A stretch of DNA of 64,000 nt. Source: Coprinellus micaceus. Taxonomy: Eukaryota > Basidiomycota > Agaricomycetes > Agaricales > Psathyrellaceae. The notes below the pieces were generated by a model. It searched no databases, was not told the origin of the DNA, and worked only from the letters and a program-made list of their open reading frames with translations. Positions 34,001-47,800 of this stretch are shown here, one piece after another (positions within the stretch are counted from its first letter, which is position 1; every line of letters starts with the position of its first letter). The DNA lies in NCBI GenBank assembly GCA_951394405.1, contig OX596339.1, positions 3,472,001-3,536,000 of the forward strand, written 5' to 3'. The translations under genes and the position numbers were made by a program.

Positions 34001-35570
34001 CCCCAGGGCTGTCGTCGCCGTCGGCTTCAATTTCTCGCTCTACTGCCCAGTTACTTCCTCCCAAAGCATGCCGCCCAGATCACCCAACAAGCGTCGCAGG
34101 GCGGGACATAGATCTCCAGAGGAGCGCTCGAAGGTGGCGTTCAGGTTCGCTTGGGTCGGATGAGGCTCATCTCCACCTGAGCTGGGGAGGTGAAGGTCGG
34201 TCCGCGGGGGTCGCCAAAGCCAGAGACACCACTGTTGGAGCCTGGGGTGGGTTTCTGGGCCTTTGAGGTTTCCCATTCCGAGCTGGTCATAGCTATTCGT
34301 CGATAGTGCGTTTTTTTTTCGTTGGGCGGGGGACGTCGAACGCTGGGAGGGGATGAGGAGTTGGTTTGGGTCTACAAAAAGGATTGACGGAAGCGGAACG
34401 TACCTCCTTCGGCGTTTGTATGAAGTGCTGGTTCGGGTTTCTTGCCTTGGTCTTGGGCTTGGAGACATTTCAATGCCTGATAAATCGAGGGAGATGGTCA
34501 GTCAAGGATAGTCGTTTGAGAGGAAGCGAGGTAGGGGTGGAATGGATGTAACTATGCCTACCCGGTTGTGCACGCCGTACCAACACTCTTCTCCTTCACC
34601 TGCTCGCCGATGCCGAGCTACTCGGAATGAAAAATGCCCCTTTCAACCCCGTCCTTCTCGATGGTTGCATCCAGGACTATGCTTGGTACGAAGTCGAGCC
34701 TGGTGCGGGGAATACGGCGCTGGACACCGACGCTTGCTGCAAGTCATGGTCGTCCGGCGTAGGCTTGAGGGAGCTGTCGCTGTGATAGGAACTGCGGAGC
34801 GGTAGGTGTAGTCGAAAGATGGCCGTTAAACCAAGGCACGCATCGCCTGCGCCCCCAATGGCGAAGGGAAGGGCTGGGGACCTGAGGGAGCATGCTGGCG
34901 AGGCGACCAAGGCTCGAGGACATCCTCGCGAGTCCACCTATCCAGCACGACACATATGAACGAATAGACCTCCTACACCCAAGATGATTCGAAGTAAGAG
35001 TAAGACGGGGAAGGCGAAACGACCAAGCCCATCGGATGAGTAGTGAGAGATTCAGGACAAGAGACGTCATTGCAGAAACGGTTAGCGAGCTCGGGGGCAG
35101 TTGCCGAGCGCCCCTAACCCAATCACTTTCCTTACTCTTTCGCTCCTTCCACTCACTCTCTTTTCTTTCATATCGTGTTTCTCTTTCGAGGCCACCGCGA
35201 GTCCGCCCAGAACCGCCCTCTCTCATCTTCGTGCCTTTACTCGGCGTCGAACCCCTCATGAAGATGCTTCAACGCCGACGCCATCCCCGAGTCTGCTCAG
35301 GCCAACGCGGCGAATAGGCCACCGTACTCGACTATTTCGCTATGGACGACCTCCCTGTCCCTGGAATGAACTGAGTGCGTTCTCATCCATCCCCACCTCC
35401 GTGTCTGTCCATCCGCCCTTGTTTCCTCGTCTGTCGAACGTACTGACACTACTCAGGATATAACGTCGCGACCCTAGCCCAGCCGAGACATGGTCGTCGC
35501 CGTAGGGGCGACCCGCCACGATCAGCGTTGGCAATGCCCGTACGTCCTCCCTCCCTTACCTTCTATCCTG
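31000..35570. repeat. Inverted duplication block III, left arm: degenerate intron-containing cassette
   Basis: Matches the reverse complement of about 38860-42600 (sum of coordinates about 74450-74530). Recurrent fragments on the minus strand include EEAHTRAPTCTQGSSIRLR (near 33960), FERSSGDLCPALRRLLGD (near 34120) and DPNIIFESVFGDQGWEGY (near 33500), interspersed with GTACGT/GTGAGT donors and CTCAG/TTCAG acceptors. A sub-block is repeated in tandem, since 31045-31220 resembles 32045-32190. Frames are broken and differ between copies, so this is pseudogene-like. The parent family is unknown to me. Confidence 0.7.
32978..33000 (+). repeat. (GAGGGC)n short tandem repeat
   Basis: Nearly four GAGGGC units in a row. 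Confidence 0.8.
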
Positions 35571-38500
35571 TCTTACTCCCCTTCGTCCCCTTCACCCATA
35601 TCTCGTTCCTTCTCTCATCGCTTACACTCTCACCCAGTTACGACGCTCCTGGCTGCAAATATATAACAATACCCCCAGCACTGAAGAACACCCTCCGGCC
35701 CTTGAACCCCTCAGTCTCTTCATCGGGCCTGGTGATAGCACCCACCCCAACACCGCGCCGTCCTCCACCCCTCCCAAATTGTATTATACAAGGTGAGCCA
35801 TCCTTCCCCTTCAATTTATCCTCGACATCCCGCCTTGCTCTTCCTTCCGCTTCGGTTCTCTCCTCCACCCCTTCCATCCTCCCTTGCTTCCCATGACTCC
35901 TTTCCATCCGCCTTGACCCTCCCTTCCACCCTCCTTCGCACCTATATTGTTGAGCTTCCGCTAACCAACACCACCTCGATTTACGTAGATCACTCTACTT
36001 TCTCCTGCACGAACCTCAAGGCCTCGTCACCTCCGGCTCGATCGAGGGCGGCTACCGCCTCAACATCGAGCACAATCCTCGGTATTAGAGACACTGGCGC
36101 ATATACCTGAAAATATCGAAACTTGGCCGAGCAGGACACGATCGGTGCCTGGAGGACCCTTTAGCTACCCGCCGGCCTACGATCCCTTCATCGCCTGGCT
36201 ACATTGGGCGATCGACGTTCGGCGGATGCTTAGGACCATCGACCTACGATCTACCTTTCAATCGTTCCTCGCCCTGGTCGCTCGACGTTGGGGTTGGGAC
36301 ATACGGTCTAGGAATTGTAAGTTACCCGCTGTGCCTTTACGCGTCACTTTTTCTTCTTCTCCCGCCCCTTCCCTTATTTCTACTCTCCTTCCCCACCCTG
36401 TTATTCTATCCTTGTTTTATTCGTCCCCCTTTTCGTCACGGAGAACCCTAGCTAACGGCATAACATCGTAGGCAGCGCAACGAACTCCTCGAACTCAAAC
36501 GTCCTCGCGTTTCCAGCACCTGCAAAGGCTACGAGTGTATCAGTGGACCGCACGAACTACACGTCGGGTGTCCCGCCCACACGGGCACGATGGCCAAGTC
36601 AAGTTGGGGTCGTCCCTCTCGCGGTCGTACCTTTCGACACGTTCGAGGATGATATTGCGTTGCCGGCTTCGCCTCGACGCATCCACCCCCGCCGGCGTAC
36701 GTCTCTCCTCCTCTTCCTTTGGCCCTTCATTCCTTCTTCCATCGTATCCTCCTCCCTCCGTCCCCTTGAACACCCCTATACCCACCTCATTCGTCGGCGA
36801 AAACTTGCTGACACTTCCCCCCCTCACAGGTCTACTATTACGGCACGAGCAACACCGCTTAGCCGTCAACGGGTACCGCGACCCTAGCCACTTTGACGGC
36901 TTCGAAAGCGTGGCTCATTCTCTGCGCCCCTGGTGAACCTGATCTCGAGGTACGTATGACCTTGCTTCCTCGTCTCATTTTCATCCCTTTCTTCGAGTCC
37001 GGCCTTCGTGGGTTTACCCTCCTCTCGAGTTTCGGTTTTCGATCAACTCTTGCCCTCGCGGCTCTTCTACTATTCACCTCAGCTCCCCGCTTCCCTCCAC
37101 GCCGCCTTGCGCGTGTTTCGTTGGAGTATATGCTAACACCCATCACAGCCATTGTCTCCCCTATCACCATGCAAGTCTGTCCTTGGTTTCTTCAACTACA
37201 ATATCGAGTGCATCACTGGATCGAAAGTCAAAACCGAACCTTCGCCTCTCAGCCATTGTCTTACCCACCGCGGTCCTTCGGTCGCCGCGTCTCCCACGTT
37301 CGACATTCGACATTCGACGCTTGTTCAAAGCATGGTGCTCTGGTTTTGAGCGCCATTCCGACCTCCTTATCTTCGGCTGTAAGTTTACCTTTTCATCCTC
37401 TTCATATTTCCTTTCTCATCCATCATCACCCTTCCCGTCCCTTTCTCTCCCTCTTCCACATCTCCCTTGCCCTAAACCCCATCTTTATTCTCTCAGCACC
37501 TTTGGCGAGGAATGTATGCTGACGGAAACCCACAGACGATGTGAAGAAGGTTCCTTCCCCATCTCGATCTCGCTCAGTTTCCCAATGTCCACAAAGAAGC
37601 TCTCCGCTTCCTCTAACGCGGCGTTAGGATTCTCTTCACGGCGGTGGGCTGGAGCTTTGAGGAGAGCCGACGGCGACAAGCGTCGCTATTCCACTCTGCT
37701 CTGGTGTACGTACGTACCCGAACTCAAGATTTCGTTTTGCACTGCGCACAGGCACGCACTCACACTTGCCTGACGCTGCCGGACTCCAGCAGGCGGACGA
37801 CTGTAATCGACTGCTTGTATCGTATCGCGCTGGACCCAGGAATGGGGCTAATGGACGCTTTGAGGTCCTCTTCACCCTGCTTACGATTCTCCTAAGTATC
37901 GTCCCCCGAAGGTCGTTCGGTTCCATTCCCTCCACATATTTACCTGTGTTCTCGAGTTTTGGGCTTTACAGGCCGCTAGCATACTGAATACAATTTCATG
38001 GCAGTCGGCGGTCATGGTGTGGTACTCACCAATGTTCTGCTCATAAATTTGCGAGCCACCTCCGCTTGGGCTGACCTCACGTGCACTTTGTACAGGATAC
38101 GAGGGAAGTGGGGAAGTTAGAGTATCCTGAGGGTCCAGGGTCCTTGCACGTCGAGTCTTATGCATTAAGCGCCGTCGGGCGCTTAGGCCACTATCTCTTC
38201 AAAAGGGGGCTTTTTACCGTATTTCGCTACCATTTGGTGTAGTCCCCACGAGGGTCTCGAGACGTCGAAGGATAGGATGAATTTGGGTGGTATTGGGTGG
38301 GATAGATATGATGATACGGTACAAAGGTACGCTATATGGGCGACGAACCGGCCTTCAACCCATTCTCTACATCGCCCCCTTCAGGCTCCGTCAGATTCAT
38401 GCGAGGGGAACTTGAGACGTCAAGGAAAGCATGGGTGACCTTTGACCTTTGACTGGCGTGTTGGGGACATCCATTGGAGATCCAGAGCACCAAAGGTGGG

Positions 38501-38859
38501 CGTGCAGAAGTGCATGCTCTTGGTGACGAACGTGGGATCGTCCACCCGAGCCGCCGCTATGTTTGAGGTCTGCGTCCCAGAACGTCGTTTGGTACCGGTA
38601 CCTTAAGAATTGAGACCACAAGTGCCGGGGACGATGAAAAAGACGACGAAAACGCCGGAGCGAAGGATAAGATGACTTGGGGAAGTGGGAGGGAATGAAG
38701 GCAAAAGTAGAAGAAATAGAGTCAAGTTCACCCACAGCATAATTTAAATCTCGACCGACCTATAAGACCCATCGCCGAATAGGCCACTGTTTCGAGCCTT
38801 GCTCGTCCACCCAGTGAACTAGGTGTGAGAGTTGGCTCTCGGAGGTTGTGTCGAGAGAG
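35571..38859 (+). other. Spacer of the inverted duplication; possible unrecognised multi-exon gene(s)
   Basis: This stretch has no inverted partner. On the plus strand it looks exon/intron-like. Likely coding pieces near 35638-35790, 35985-36316, 36472-36700, 37150-37380 and 37535-37705 are separated by strongly C/T-rich segments beginning GTACGT, GTAAGT or GTGAGC and ending CAG or TAG. I could not chain them with certainty and recognise no domain. The segment 38397-38735 may contain minus-strand coding sequence, also unrecognised. Confidence 0.35.
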
Positions 38860-41800
38860 GGAAGAAGGTAAGGGACGGAGGACGTACGGATGTTGCCAGC
38901 TCTAGTCGTGGTGGGTCGCTTTTGTGAGGTTGTGCTTGGAGGCGGCGACGACGACCATGTCTTGGTTGAACAAGGATCGCGAGGTCGGACCCTGAGTAGA
39001 GTCAGTAGTCAGTGCGGTCAATCGACGAGGAAATGACAAGGGTGGATAGACGGACAAGGGAGTAGGGAGAAAATAGCGAAGGAAAGGGACGACGCACTGC
39101 GTTCATTCCGGGGACCGGACCCTTAACTCATCGTTCACACTCCTTGGGTCCGTCGTAACTTTCCTGGGCACGCAGGGAGGTCGTGCATAGCGTGATAATC
39201 GCGTGCGGTGGACTATTCTCCACGTTGGCCTGAGCAGACTCGGGGATGGCGTCGGCGTTGAATCGTCTTCATGAGGCGTTCGACGTCGGGTGAAGGCACG
39301 AAGGAAAAGAGGGCGGTTCTGGGAACACCCGCAGTGGCCTCAATGAAGAAACGCGATAGGAGAGAAAAGAGAGTGAGTGGGAAGAGCAAGGAAGGTGATC
39401 GGGATAGGGGCGCTCGGCTCTGATTCGGCAACTGCCGCCTAGCGCCCACCATTTCTGCAATGACGTCTCTTGTCCTGAATCTCTCACTACCCATCCTATG
39501 AGAGCTCGGCCACTTCGCCTTTCGAGTCCTGCGTCTTTTCTAGGACGCGCGCGGTTTATTCGCCCAGACGCGTCGTGCTGGATAGGTGGACTTGCTAGGG
39601 CGTCCTCGAGCCCGAATTCCCTGCGCCGGCATGCCCCCTCCAACTTTCCCGTCCTTCCCTTCGTAATTGACGACGCAGGCGATAGGTGCCTTCGATAACC
39701 GGCCGTCTATTTAATACACCCACCGCTCCATGGTTTCTACCCTCTCGACGGGCTCTCAAGCCTACGCCGGACGACCATGACTTGCAGCAAGCGTCGGTAC
39801 CTCCCACACCAGGTTGACTTCGCATCGACCACGCCCCAGATGAGACCCGCGCGCGGGTGTAGGGGAGAGAAAGATTACTGGAAGAAGTGGGCCAAGGCTA
39901 CAATGTCAGGATTAGGTCGAGGATGAGATAAATAAAGCTCAAGAAGACGGTGAGCACCCTGATTCCGTCCTCATCTTCACTTTCTCTGTGCGTCCCCTCA
40001 CGCGAATAGCCTTGGCTAACAGTATCTCCTCAGCGTACAGGCCTCGGGATTACACCGCACCGCAACAAGAAATCTGGTTTTTTTAAGGAACGAAGAAGGC
40101 CAAGGCGGTACGTACCCCTCTACCCAGTTCATAGACCCAAACTAACCCAAACCCCTTCTCAGATCTCAGAACCATTCGAAGTCCCCTCTGTCGAACGCCA
40201 GCGCACGATCTATGACCAACTCGAGGAGGAATGCCGCGAAGGTCAAGGCGTTTCACCTCAGGCTTCACCGACCACGCCGTCTGGCCTTGGCCGCCCCGCA
40301 AATCGAGATCCACATTCGCCTCCAGCGGTCCAGATGGAAGCGGGCCTCGTTCGACCCACACGAACCGAACATCACCTTCGAGCGCTTTGGAGATCTAGGT
40401 CCCGCCCTTCGCGGCCTGTTGGGTGATGCGGGCGAAATGCTTTGGCAGGAAGTCAAGATGGAGAGGGGGTGAAGACTCGTCGTAGGACGACTCGGATGAT
40501 ATGTGTGGGCGAAGAAGCTCACACCCGCGCTTCAACGCGTACCCCGGGCTCACCAGTCCGCCTGAGACATACCGCAAGAACCCCCTTCGTCGATAGTGAG
40601 TCCCCATCCCGTCCCACCTCCACTTACCACCTTCTTCCCCCCACGCAAACTCCTCTGACTGACCGCATCTCCTCAGCGTATAGACCTCGAAGGGCCCAGA
40701 CTTAAACCGAAATCGACACCCGGTAAAGCAACGAGGTACGTCCCTCTCTCTCTAAGTACCTCACCTCGAACTCAAAATAACCCCTCACCCCTCCTCAGAT
40801 CTCTGAACGACCCGTCCCCGGCAACATGGAAAACGCGCAAAAATGTAGACAACCACCTGGGGGAGCGAGACGTCGAACGCGGGAACCCCCGCTCCTAGAC
40901 CCCGCTGGGACTTCTCCGGCATTCGGATTGACATCCACGTTCGCCCCTGTCGCCCCAGGTAGAGACGGACGGGGCTTCGCTCAACACAAGCGACCCGAAC
41001 ACCATCTTCGAGAGCGTCTTTGGGGACCAGGGATGGGAGGGGTATGGGCGGGATTCCTTCGAGAGGAACCATGAGAGGTGGTGGGGCGATGAATTACAGG
41101 ATATCTAGCGACGACGTCGATACAGATTACGGAGGGTGCGGCTTGTACTCTAGCTCCAACAGTCACCCTTCTCCCAGGGACACGTCCCAACCCTACCCCG
41201 GCACCACACCTCCAAGCCCACCGGTGCCCCGGACCTCCCAACCAACCCCACATACACTTCAAAGCCACTCACTCGGCGTCTCCTCCCTAGCCCAAGCAGA
41301 TCCAAACACCCGAAGGCCCGTGTACGGGTACACGGAGGATGTGGTGTTGGAGATGTACGGGTACTTGCGTGGAAGGCGGGGATGGAGGAAGTTGGAAGTT
41401 GGAACGGGGTTGTGGGAGGCAGGAAAGGCGCAGTATCGAAGGGAGGAGAGGCTCGATCTTGCGGGAAAGTGGAGTAGGAGGAGACGACGACATCATTCCA
41501 GGGTACAGTGCCCTTCTCCCCTGGTTCGCTTCTCCGCCGAACGAGATATCGCCGTTCTAAGGGGAGTACGAAGGATCAAGTGCAGCTGGAGATGACGTGT
41601 GCCTGGGTGGAAGGCGGGGAAACGGGAGCGGGAAGGAGGTTCTGGGGTGGGGAGGCGCAGTGTCGAGTCGAAGAGTGCCGTTGAGGAGGAACACGGCCTG
41701 CAGGACCGGGAGATTCGTAGGAAGGGGACGCCTTCGACGTTCGCGGAGACCTTCCGCACATACGCCCTCTGCGGGTAGGCAGATGGAAGGAAAGCCACGA

Positions 41801-42600
41801 AGAGTGTGGAGATGTCGGGAAATGCTAGCTCGATGCGAAGCGGATGCGCGTTGCTCTCCCGAGGGCGTTGTGAAGCCCGAGCAAGCGTCGAATATAGGCC
41901 GGGGATGGTGGCGAGGAAGGGAGAGTTGAGAGTTAGGTGGAAGGGAAAGTTGAGAGTTAGGTGGAATGGGGTGTTCCACCCAACTGTTCAGAGACAGACG
42001 GAAGAAGGAGGGTTTGAGAAAGAATTGGGGTGTGATGGATGAAGGAAATATGCGATTCGATAGGGATGGACTGGCCGTCGTTTTGGGTTCCTTCCCCGAC
42101 ACTTCGTACCCCACTATTCTGCAATGTCCGTACCACCTGCGTTCTCATCGTTCCTGCACTTTCCACGTCCCTCCGAGAGTCGACCAAAGCACGTATCGTT
42201 GGATCTGAGGGCCGGGAGGGCTATCTGGGGGTATAGGATGCATTCGGAAGGAAGGAAGTGAGGTAGAGGGGCACGGAATTATTGGATGAATTACGACGAC
42301 GACGGAGATATGGTGGGGGAGGGAGAAGCTCGTATGGTCGAGCTTCAGAGGGCATCAGTCAGCTTGGGTCCTCGCCTCGAACCTCGTCCTTCTGCAACTA
42401 TCCACGCGCCTCTTCCTCCTCGCCGAACGCCGTCTCCTCGTCATGCTTCGCCATCGGACATACTCCCCAGCTGTCGAAACCCTCGGGCATCCCGAAACCA
42501 CTCGGCGTCTCAGTCTCTGAATCCTCGCCCCGGCTCAAGTAGATCTGAACACCCGAACGACGACAGTTAAACACCTCTAGGTCGGGGGACGCTCGTTAAC
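38860..42600. repeat. Inverted duplication block III, right arm
   Basis: Plus-strand counterpart of 31000-35570. It holds FERFGDLGPALRGLLGD (near 40370), EEAHTRASTRTPGSPVRLR (near 40510), DPNTIFESVFGDQGWEGY (near 40990-41050) and the SSDDVDTDYGGCG stretch (near 41100). The exon ending in GTACGTCCTCC near 38890 (read on the minus strand) and the preceding ACTCAG acceptor match the left arm near 35455-35545. Reading frames are interrupted, for example by the stop at 40472. Confidence 0.7.
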
Positions 42601-44859
42601 GGGTGCAGCGGGGTGAGGGCCTCGAGATCGAAGTGCTACCTGGGAGGGGGGCGAGGAACGCTGGAAAAGGGACCGGGCTGGGGAGGTGCAGTGTCTCGGC
42701 TTCGGCTCAGTTGTCGAGGACAACCCCGACCCTGGAGAAGCGTGAAGTAGGGAGGGAGGTGGCGGCCTCGTTTGCATGGTTGACCTTCTGCTCGTGGAAG
42801 GACTCTGCGCTCTGGGTGAAGAGTGTGGAGGGGCTCGATGGAGCGGTTACAAGCTGTTGTTCCGATGACTATCGGGCCGCTGGGCAAATGTTGATTGTGG
42901 TGGGGAGGTACACCTGTGGGGAAGGGTGAGAAGGCGGAGAGGGGATTGTGCGCTGGCCGCTAGGTGGGATGCGGTGTTCAGCTCAACTGGGAATGTCACA
43001 GACGGCGGAAGGAGAGCTCGAGGGAGGGGATAGGGATGAGATGGGCTGGGGGTTTTTGCGGTACAACTGGAAAGGGTTACCCGCTGTTTGGGTCCCCCGC
43101 GCAGCACTTTTACTCCCTTAATCGACAACTTCCATGCCACTTGTTGCGCACCGTTTCTGAAACTCCCGGGATCGCCCAGTGGACGTATCGTCGCTCTTTG
43201 AGTCAGGCAGCGGCGCTGGTACTCATTACTCAGTGAGGAGTGACCTTGAGTCTGTCATGTATGCTACTGCCTCTGCATCTGTTGGACAATGGACTCGCCT
43301 TCAATCCTCGCTTTCTCGCATTGTGTATCTCTTCCGAGAGGGCTTCCCAACTAGCTCTCCATTACGTACATCCCATTTCGAGCTGCCTCGAGCATATTGG
43401 AGGGGCGTTCAGCCAGACGCGTCGCGGTAAATAGGGGTGCATTCGCGTGACGTCATTCCAATGTAGTGAGTCCTCTCCTTGTCTCTAACTCATTTCCTTT
43501 CTCACCTCCCTCCTCCCAGATTTCACTATTCCTTTCTATCCAAATCCAGGCGAAGTATGTACGGCGCGCAGCACCCAAACAAAGCAAACGCACACGACGA
43601 CGGTGGTATCCTCGAAACCTCTTCGCTCGGATCGCCGACTGTGTTGTCATCTCGAGCGCAATCGCTCGTTTCCTCCCAGTCGGAAACCCGACTTCCCCTG
43701 GCGTAGCTCAGGGTATGAAGGGACGGACGACTGGCGGCGACGGGCGGTCGGACTACTTTGAATTTGCCCAAAGATATTGCGGGCAACCCCTCTTCTTCAT
43801 CGAGGTCCTTCTTCCTTGATTCCGCCCCTCCTACACCCAAGCATCTTCCTCAAACACTCCAGAGTTCCGAAAGCGACACAACGCCAACGGCCTGCGTAAT
43901 GGGCGGCGCTGAATAGGCGAAGGGTATCGGGGACAATAATTCGTCTACCGAGGTGCCTCGGGTTGGAGAGGAGTACGAGGCGGTGAATTTGGGGTTGAAT
44001 GAGAGCTTGGCTCGGGGTTGGGGACGTTCTCGACCCCCGAATAGGAGACTACTGTGAATGGATGTCGAGTACGCGGCCTCTTGGGAAACGCTCAGAACTG
44101 CAGGTTTAAAGGGTCAAAGAATCCATACCGATCTTTTTGCATCAACCACGGGGCTCGAAGTCACCCAGACGAGAGAGAAATGGCACCTTAGAAGGCCGAG
44201 AAGGTGTAAGCGGGTTTGCAGGGGATCGACTAGGCGCCGTCGGGTGCTTACCACCCAACGCTACCTCTGGAGGCAATGAAAGTTTCCTTGCGCACACAAT
44301 TGGAACCACCAGTCTTCACCACGGCCCCGGTCGCGTAACGTACGGAAAGGCATATGTAGATCACGAAATTCTACTCACCGCAATTACCATAGAGATTCGA
44401 GCCGACATGTGTGTATCGAAGAATGGGACCAAAGCCTGAAGGAACGTGTGTATTGCGAATGCTTGTGAGTAATACAACGAGAACGAGTCTGGGTGACAGA
44501 GGTAAACAGAGGTAGGGAAGTCCAAGCTGTTGCGATCTCCGTCCAGGGTGCGATGGTAGCGTAAATCGAAGTCGAGTTCGTCCACCACGCGCATACTACT
44601 CTCGTTTGCTGTTTCAATCCAGGGTTCGGAGGCTGACGTCGTTTTGGGTAACCAGCGCAACTTGAACCGAACGAATGCTTCGGAAGTCTGGGGCGCCGGG
44701 GTGAGGCGGTAGTGTCTCAAAGCGCAGCCCGAACCACCGTACGAGGCGGAGTGGAGACGCGATGGGTGAGTGGGAGGAGCGAAAGAGTAAAGTTCGGCAA
44801 CTTTGATCTCGGTGGCAGGGCAAATGCCTCGATTGGGTTTATCACCGCCTCCGCCAGCC
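42601..44859. other. Unassigned sequence upstream of the right NLR gene
   Basis: No convincing gene. A minus-strand frame at 44361-44720 lacks an ATG and has no recognisable domain. This part does not clearly match the corresponding left-arm stretch 27.6-31.0 kb, so blocks II and III are separated by non-homologous DNA on both sides. Confidence 0.3.
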
Positions 44860-47800
44860 TCCGCCCTTGCTCATCAACGTGCTCGAATCCTTTGCATTGA
44901 ACGAACTCGCTAGAACCATTTTGTTCCCTCTCTCTAATGTCCTCCTCAGGACCACCCCAGCGCTCCAAAGTTACCCGATGGTTCAAGGAAGTGAAGGACA
45001 ATGTCAAGGACGGCTTCAAAAAGTTAACTCATTCAACGCCGGGCTCCCGCGCTTCGACCCCTGCACCTCAGTCTCTCCAAGCGGATAATGGACTCGGAGG
45101 ATCTACCGATTCCAATGCAGAGGTAGAACCCACGAACGAGGACACTCTTCAAGTTCCAGTCGCAGGATCTCTCCGAGCGAGACCTCAGAGCACTCCCCCG
45201 ACTCTCCTAGGTGCTGCACCTCAGCCTGAGTGCGCCCTCGGCACCCTCCCACCCAGCTCCCTTGAAACACCGGAAATCCACCCTGTTATCGAATCATCAT
45301 ACACCATAGCTCCAGACCTCGTCCAACCGGACCCCAACGCCGCCCACTCGACGGTAGCGCCCATCTCTCAAGACCCGCCTCACACTGGCCAACCCCAGGC
45401 CCCCGTCGGACAACCTGAACCCACCGCAACCGATACCTCTCTCGTCGACGGTTCGCAAGCTCCCAAGTCATCGGACTTGAACGATTCTCAGGTATCCTCA
45501 AGCTCGAAGCCGATCGACAACCCTTCGAATGCGCCAATTGGAATCGACATCAAGGGAGAGAAACGAAAGGTGTCCTCCCCCTGGTATGCTGGTGTCAGGG
45601 CCACTCTAGCGCTCGTCGAGCGGGCTTCCGACGTATTTCCTCCTTTGAAGAGTGCTGTGGCGGCGGTAAATGGCATTTTGGAAGTGTACGATGTGAGCCG
45701 TTTTATTTGGTCCATTCAAAGGGTGTCTATTGACGGCGTCCTCAGAATCTTGGGGACAACAAACGAGATTTCGAGAAGCTCGCCGAGAGGGTGAAGCTTC
45801 TCGACGCAATCCTGAGATCGTGTCCACCAAACGCCCCTCAAGAATTCAAGGATCGTCGAGGCGGATTGGAACGGTTAGTTGCATTGCCGTGCGATGCCAG
45901 TCTCCTACTCACGGAATTTGCGACTGCAACAGGACTCTTTTCGACCTCGCCGATGCCTTGGAGGTGAAGAGGAATCGAACGTTGCCAGAACGGGTAGCGC
46001 ACCACAAGGACGACCAGCAAGAAATTCCACGCCTAATCCGTGAGGTCAGCTCCGCCATCGAAATAGCAATGGTGAGACCATCTTTGCGGGGACCGTGTCT
46101 ATGTATTGACCCGATGTTTGAGTTTGATGTTACGGTTCGGAACGAGGGACTAATCCTCGAAGCCGTCAAGGGTATCGACTGGTTGAAAGATCGCCACGGT
46201 GAGTCTTGTACTCGCCTCTGTTCCAATTTCCGCTCAAATTTATACCAGTGGAGGAATACACAAGGATTCAGGAACCTATCGCCAGGATGGAACGAGACAT
46301 TGCCGAATTGCGCAAAGCAGGTAAGGCTTCGAGTTCATCCCCAATGATGTACCCGAAGAACCAACTCTTTTCAGAAATCCTCAAGAGTCTCGGGGAGGCG
46401 AAGCACTTTGCCTTCAGCCGTGGTACTCGGAGGCGAATGTGCGTACCAGGCTCGCGCATCGCCTTGCTGTCCAAGACGATAACGTGGGCTGGGGATCGGA
46501 GAACTGCGCACGCCTTCTGGCTCAGTGGAATGGCTGGAACAGGGAAAACGGCCGTCTCGGAGACTTTCTGCTCTCAGCTATCCAAACGGCGCCTTCTAGG
46601 TGCAAGCTTTTTCTGTTCGTTGACTAGCCAGGAGCTAAGCGACGTCTACCTCATCATCCCGACCCTGGCAAAGGCGCTGGCGAAGGTGCGGCCGGAGTTT
46701 GGTAATGCTCTCATGGAGATCTTGGATGAGGAGCTGGAGGGGGATATGAATCCTCTCGAAATGAAGGTTGCGGACCAGTACGAACTCCTGATCCTTCGCC
46801 CTGCTGGAAAGGCATTCCGGGACTCTGACAACAATATCATCTTGGCCATTGATGCCCTGGATGAGTGCAAGGACAAAGCTGCCGTGCGTGAGCTCGTGCA
46901 AGCTGTTCTGTCGAAGAAGCCTCCCCAAGCCCTCAAGATCTTCTTCACTAGCCGCCCTGAATCAGTCATACAGGAACCAATCGATTCACCCTCTTCCCCC
47001 TTCCATCCCCAATCACTCCGCCTCCACGACATTGAACGTGACATCGTCAGTGCCGACATAAATCTGTTCGTCACCCACGAGCTTCAGAAGATCCAGCCAC
47101 TGCAAGATGCATACCCTGGGGATGAATGGCCACCTCGGGAGGTTCAGGTGATTGTTGAACGCTCGGGCACCCTATTCATTGTTGCTGCCACCATCATACG
47201 TTACATCGACGATGCAGCAGGAAACCGAATCAAACGTTTTCGCTCATTCGGTAGTTCAAATGCCCCAAGCCTCTCGGGGATTCAACAGCTCTATTGGAAT
47301 ATACTCCAGAAGGCATTCGAGTCCCTCGACAATGACGAGCAGGAAGATATACTCTCATGCCTCTCTTTGCTTGTTGTTGCCCGCCATCCGTTGTCTGTCA
47401 CTGAGTACGCTGGCCTCCTGGACCGCCCCACAGGCACCATTCAAGAAGCATTCAGGTCCTTACACTCGGTTGTTCAACTCCCCACTGGCAACTCTGATGA
47501 TGGGCTCATTACAATCTACCATGCATCTTTTGTCGACTTCTTGACTGAACATCAGTCAACACCAGCTCCAACCTCAACCCAGTCCCCATGGTCTGTTGAT
47601 AGACCCAAGGCACACTTGATGGTCACCGAGCACTGCTTCCGCATCATGAACACCAATCTCCGATTCAACATTGCCAATATCCCCTCCTCCTTTATCTTCG
47701 ACTCTGATAACCCACAACTCCAAGACAAGATCACCCAGAATATCTCTCTTGCACTCCACTATTCCTGCCAAGGCTGGAGCCAGCACCTTTCCATGACTGT

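Noticed and set aside
44361..44720. 119-codon minus-strand frame upstream of the right NLR
   Set aside because: It lacks an ATG, has no recognised domain and has no counterpart in the left arm.
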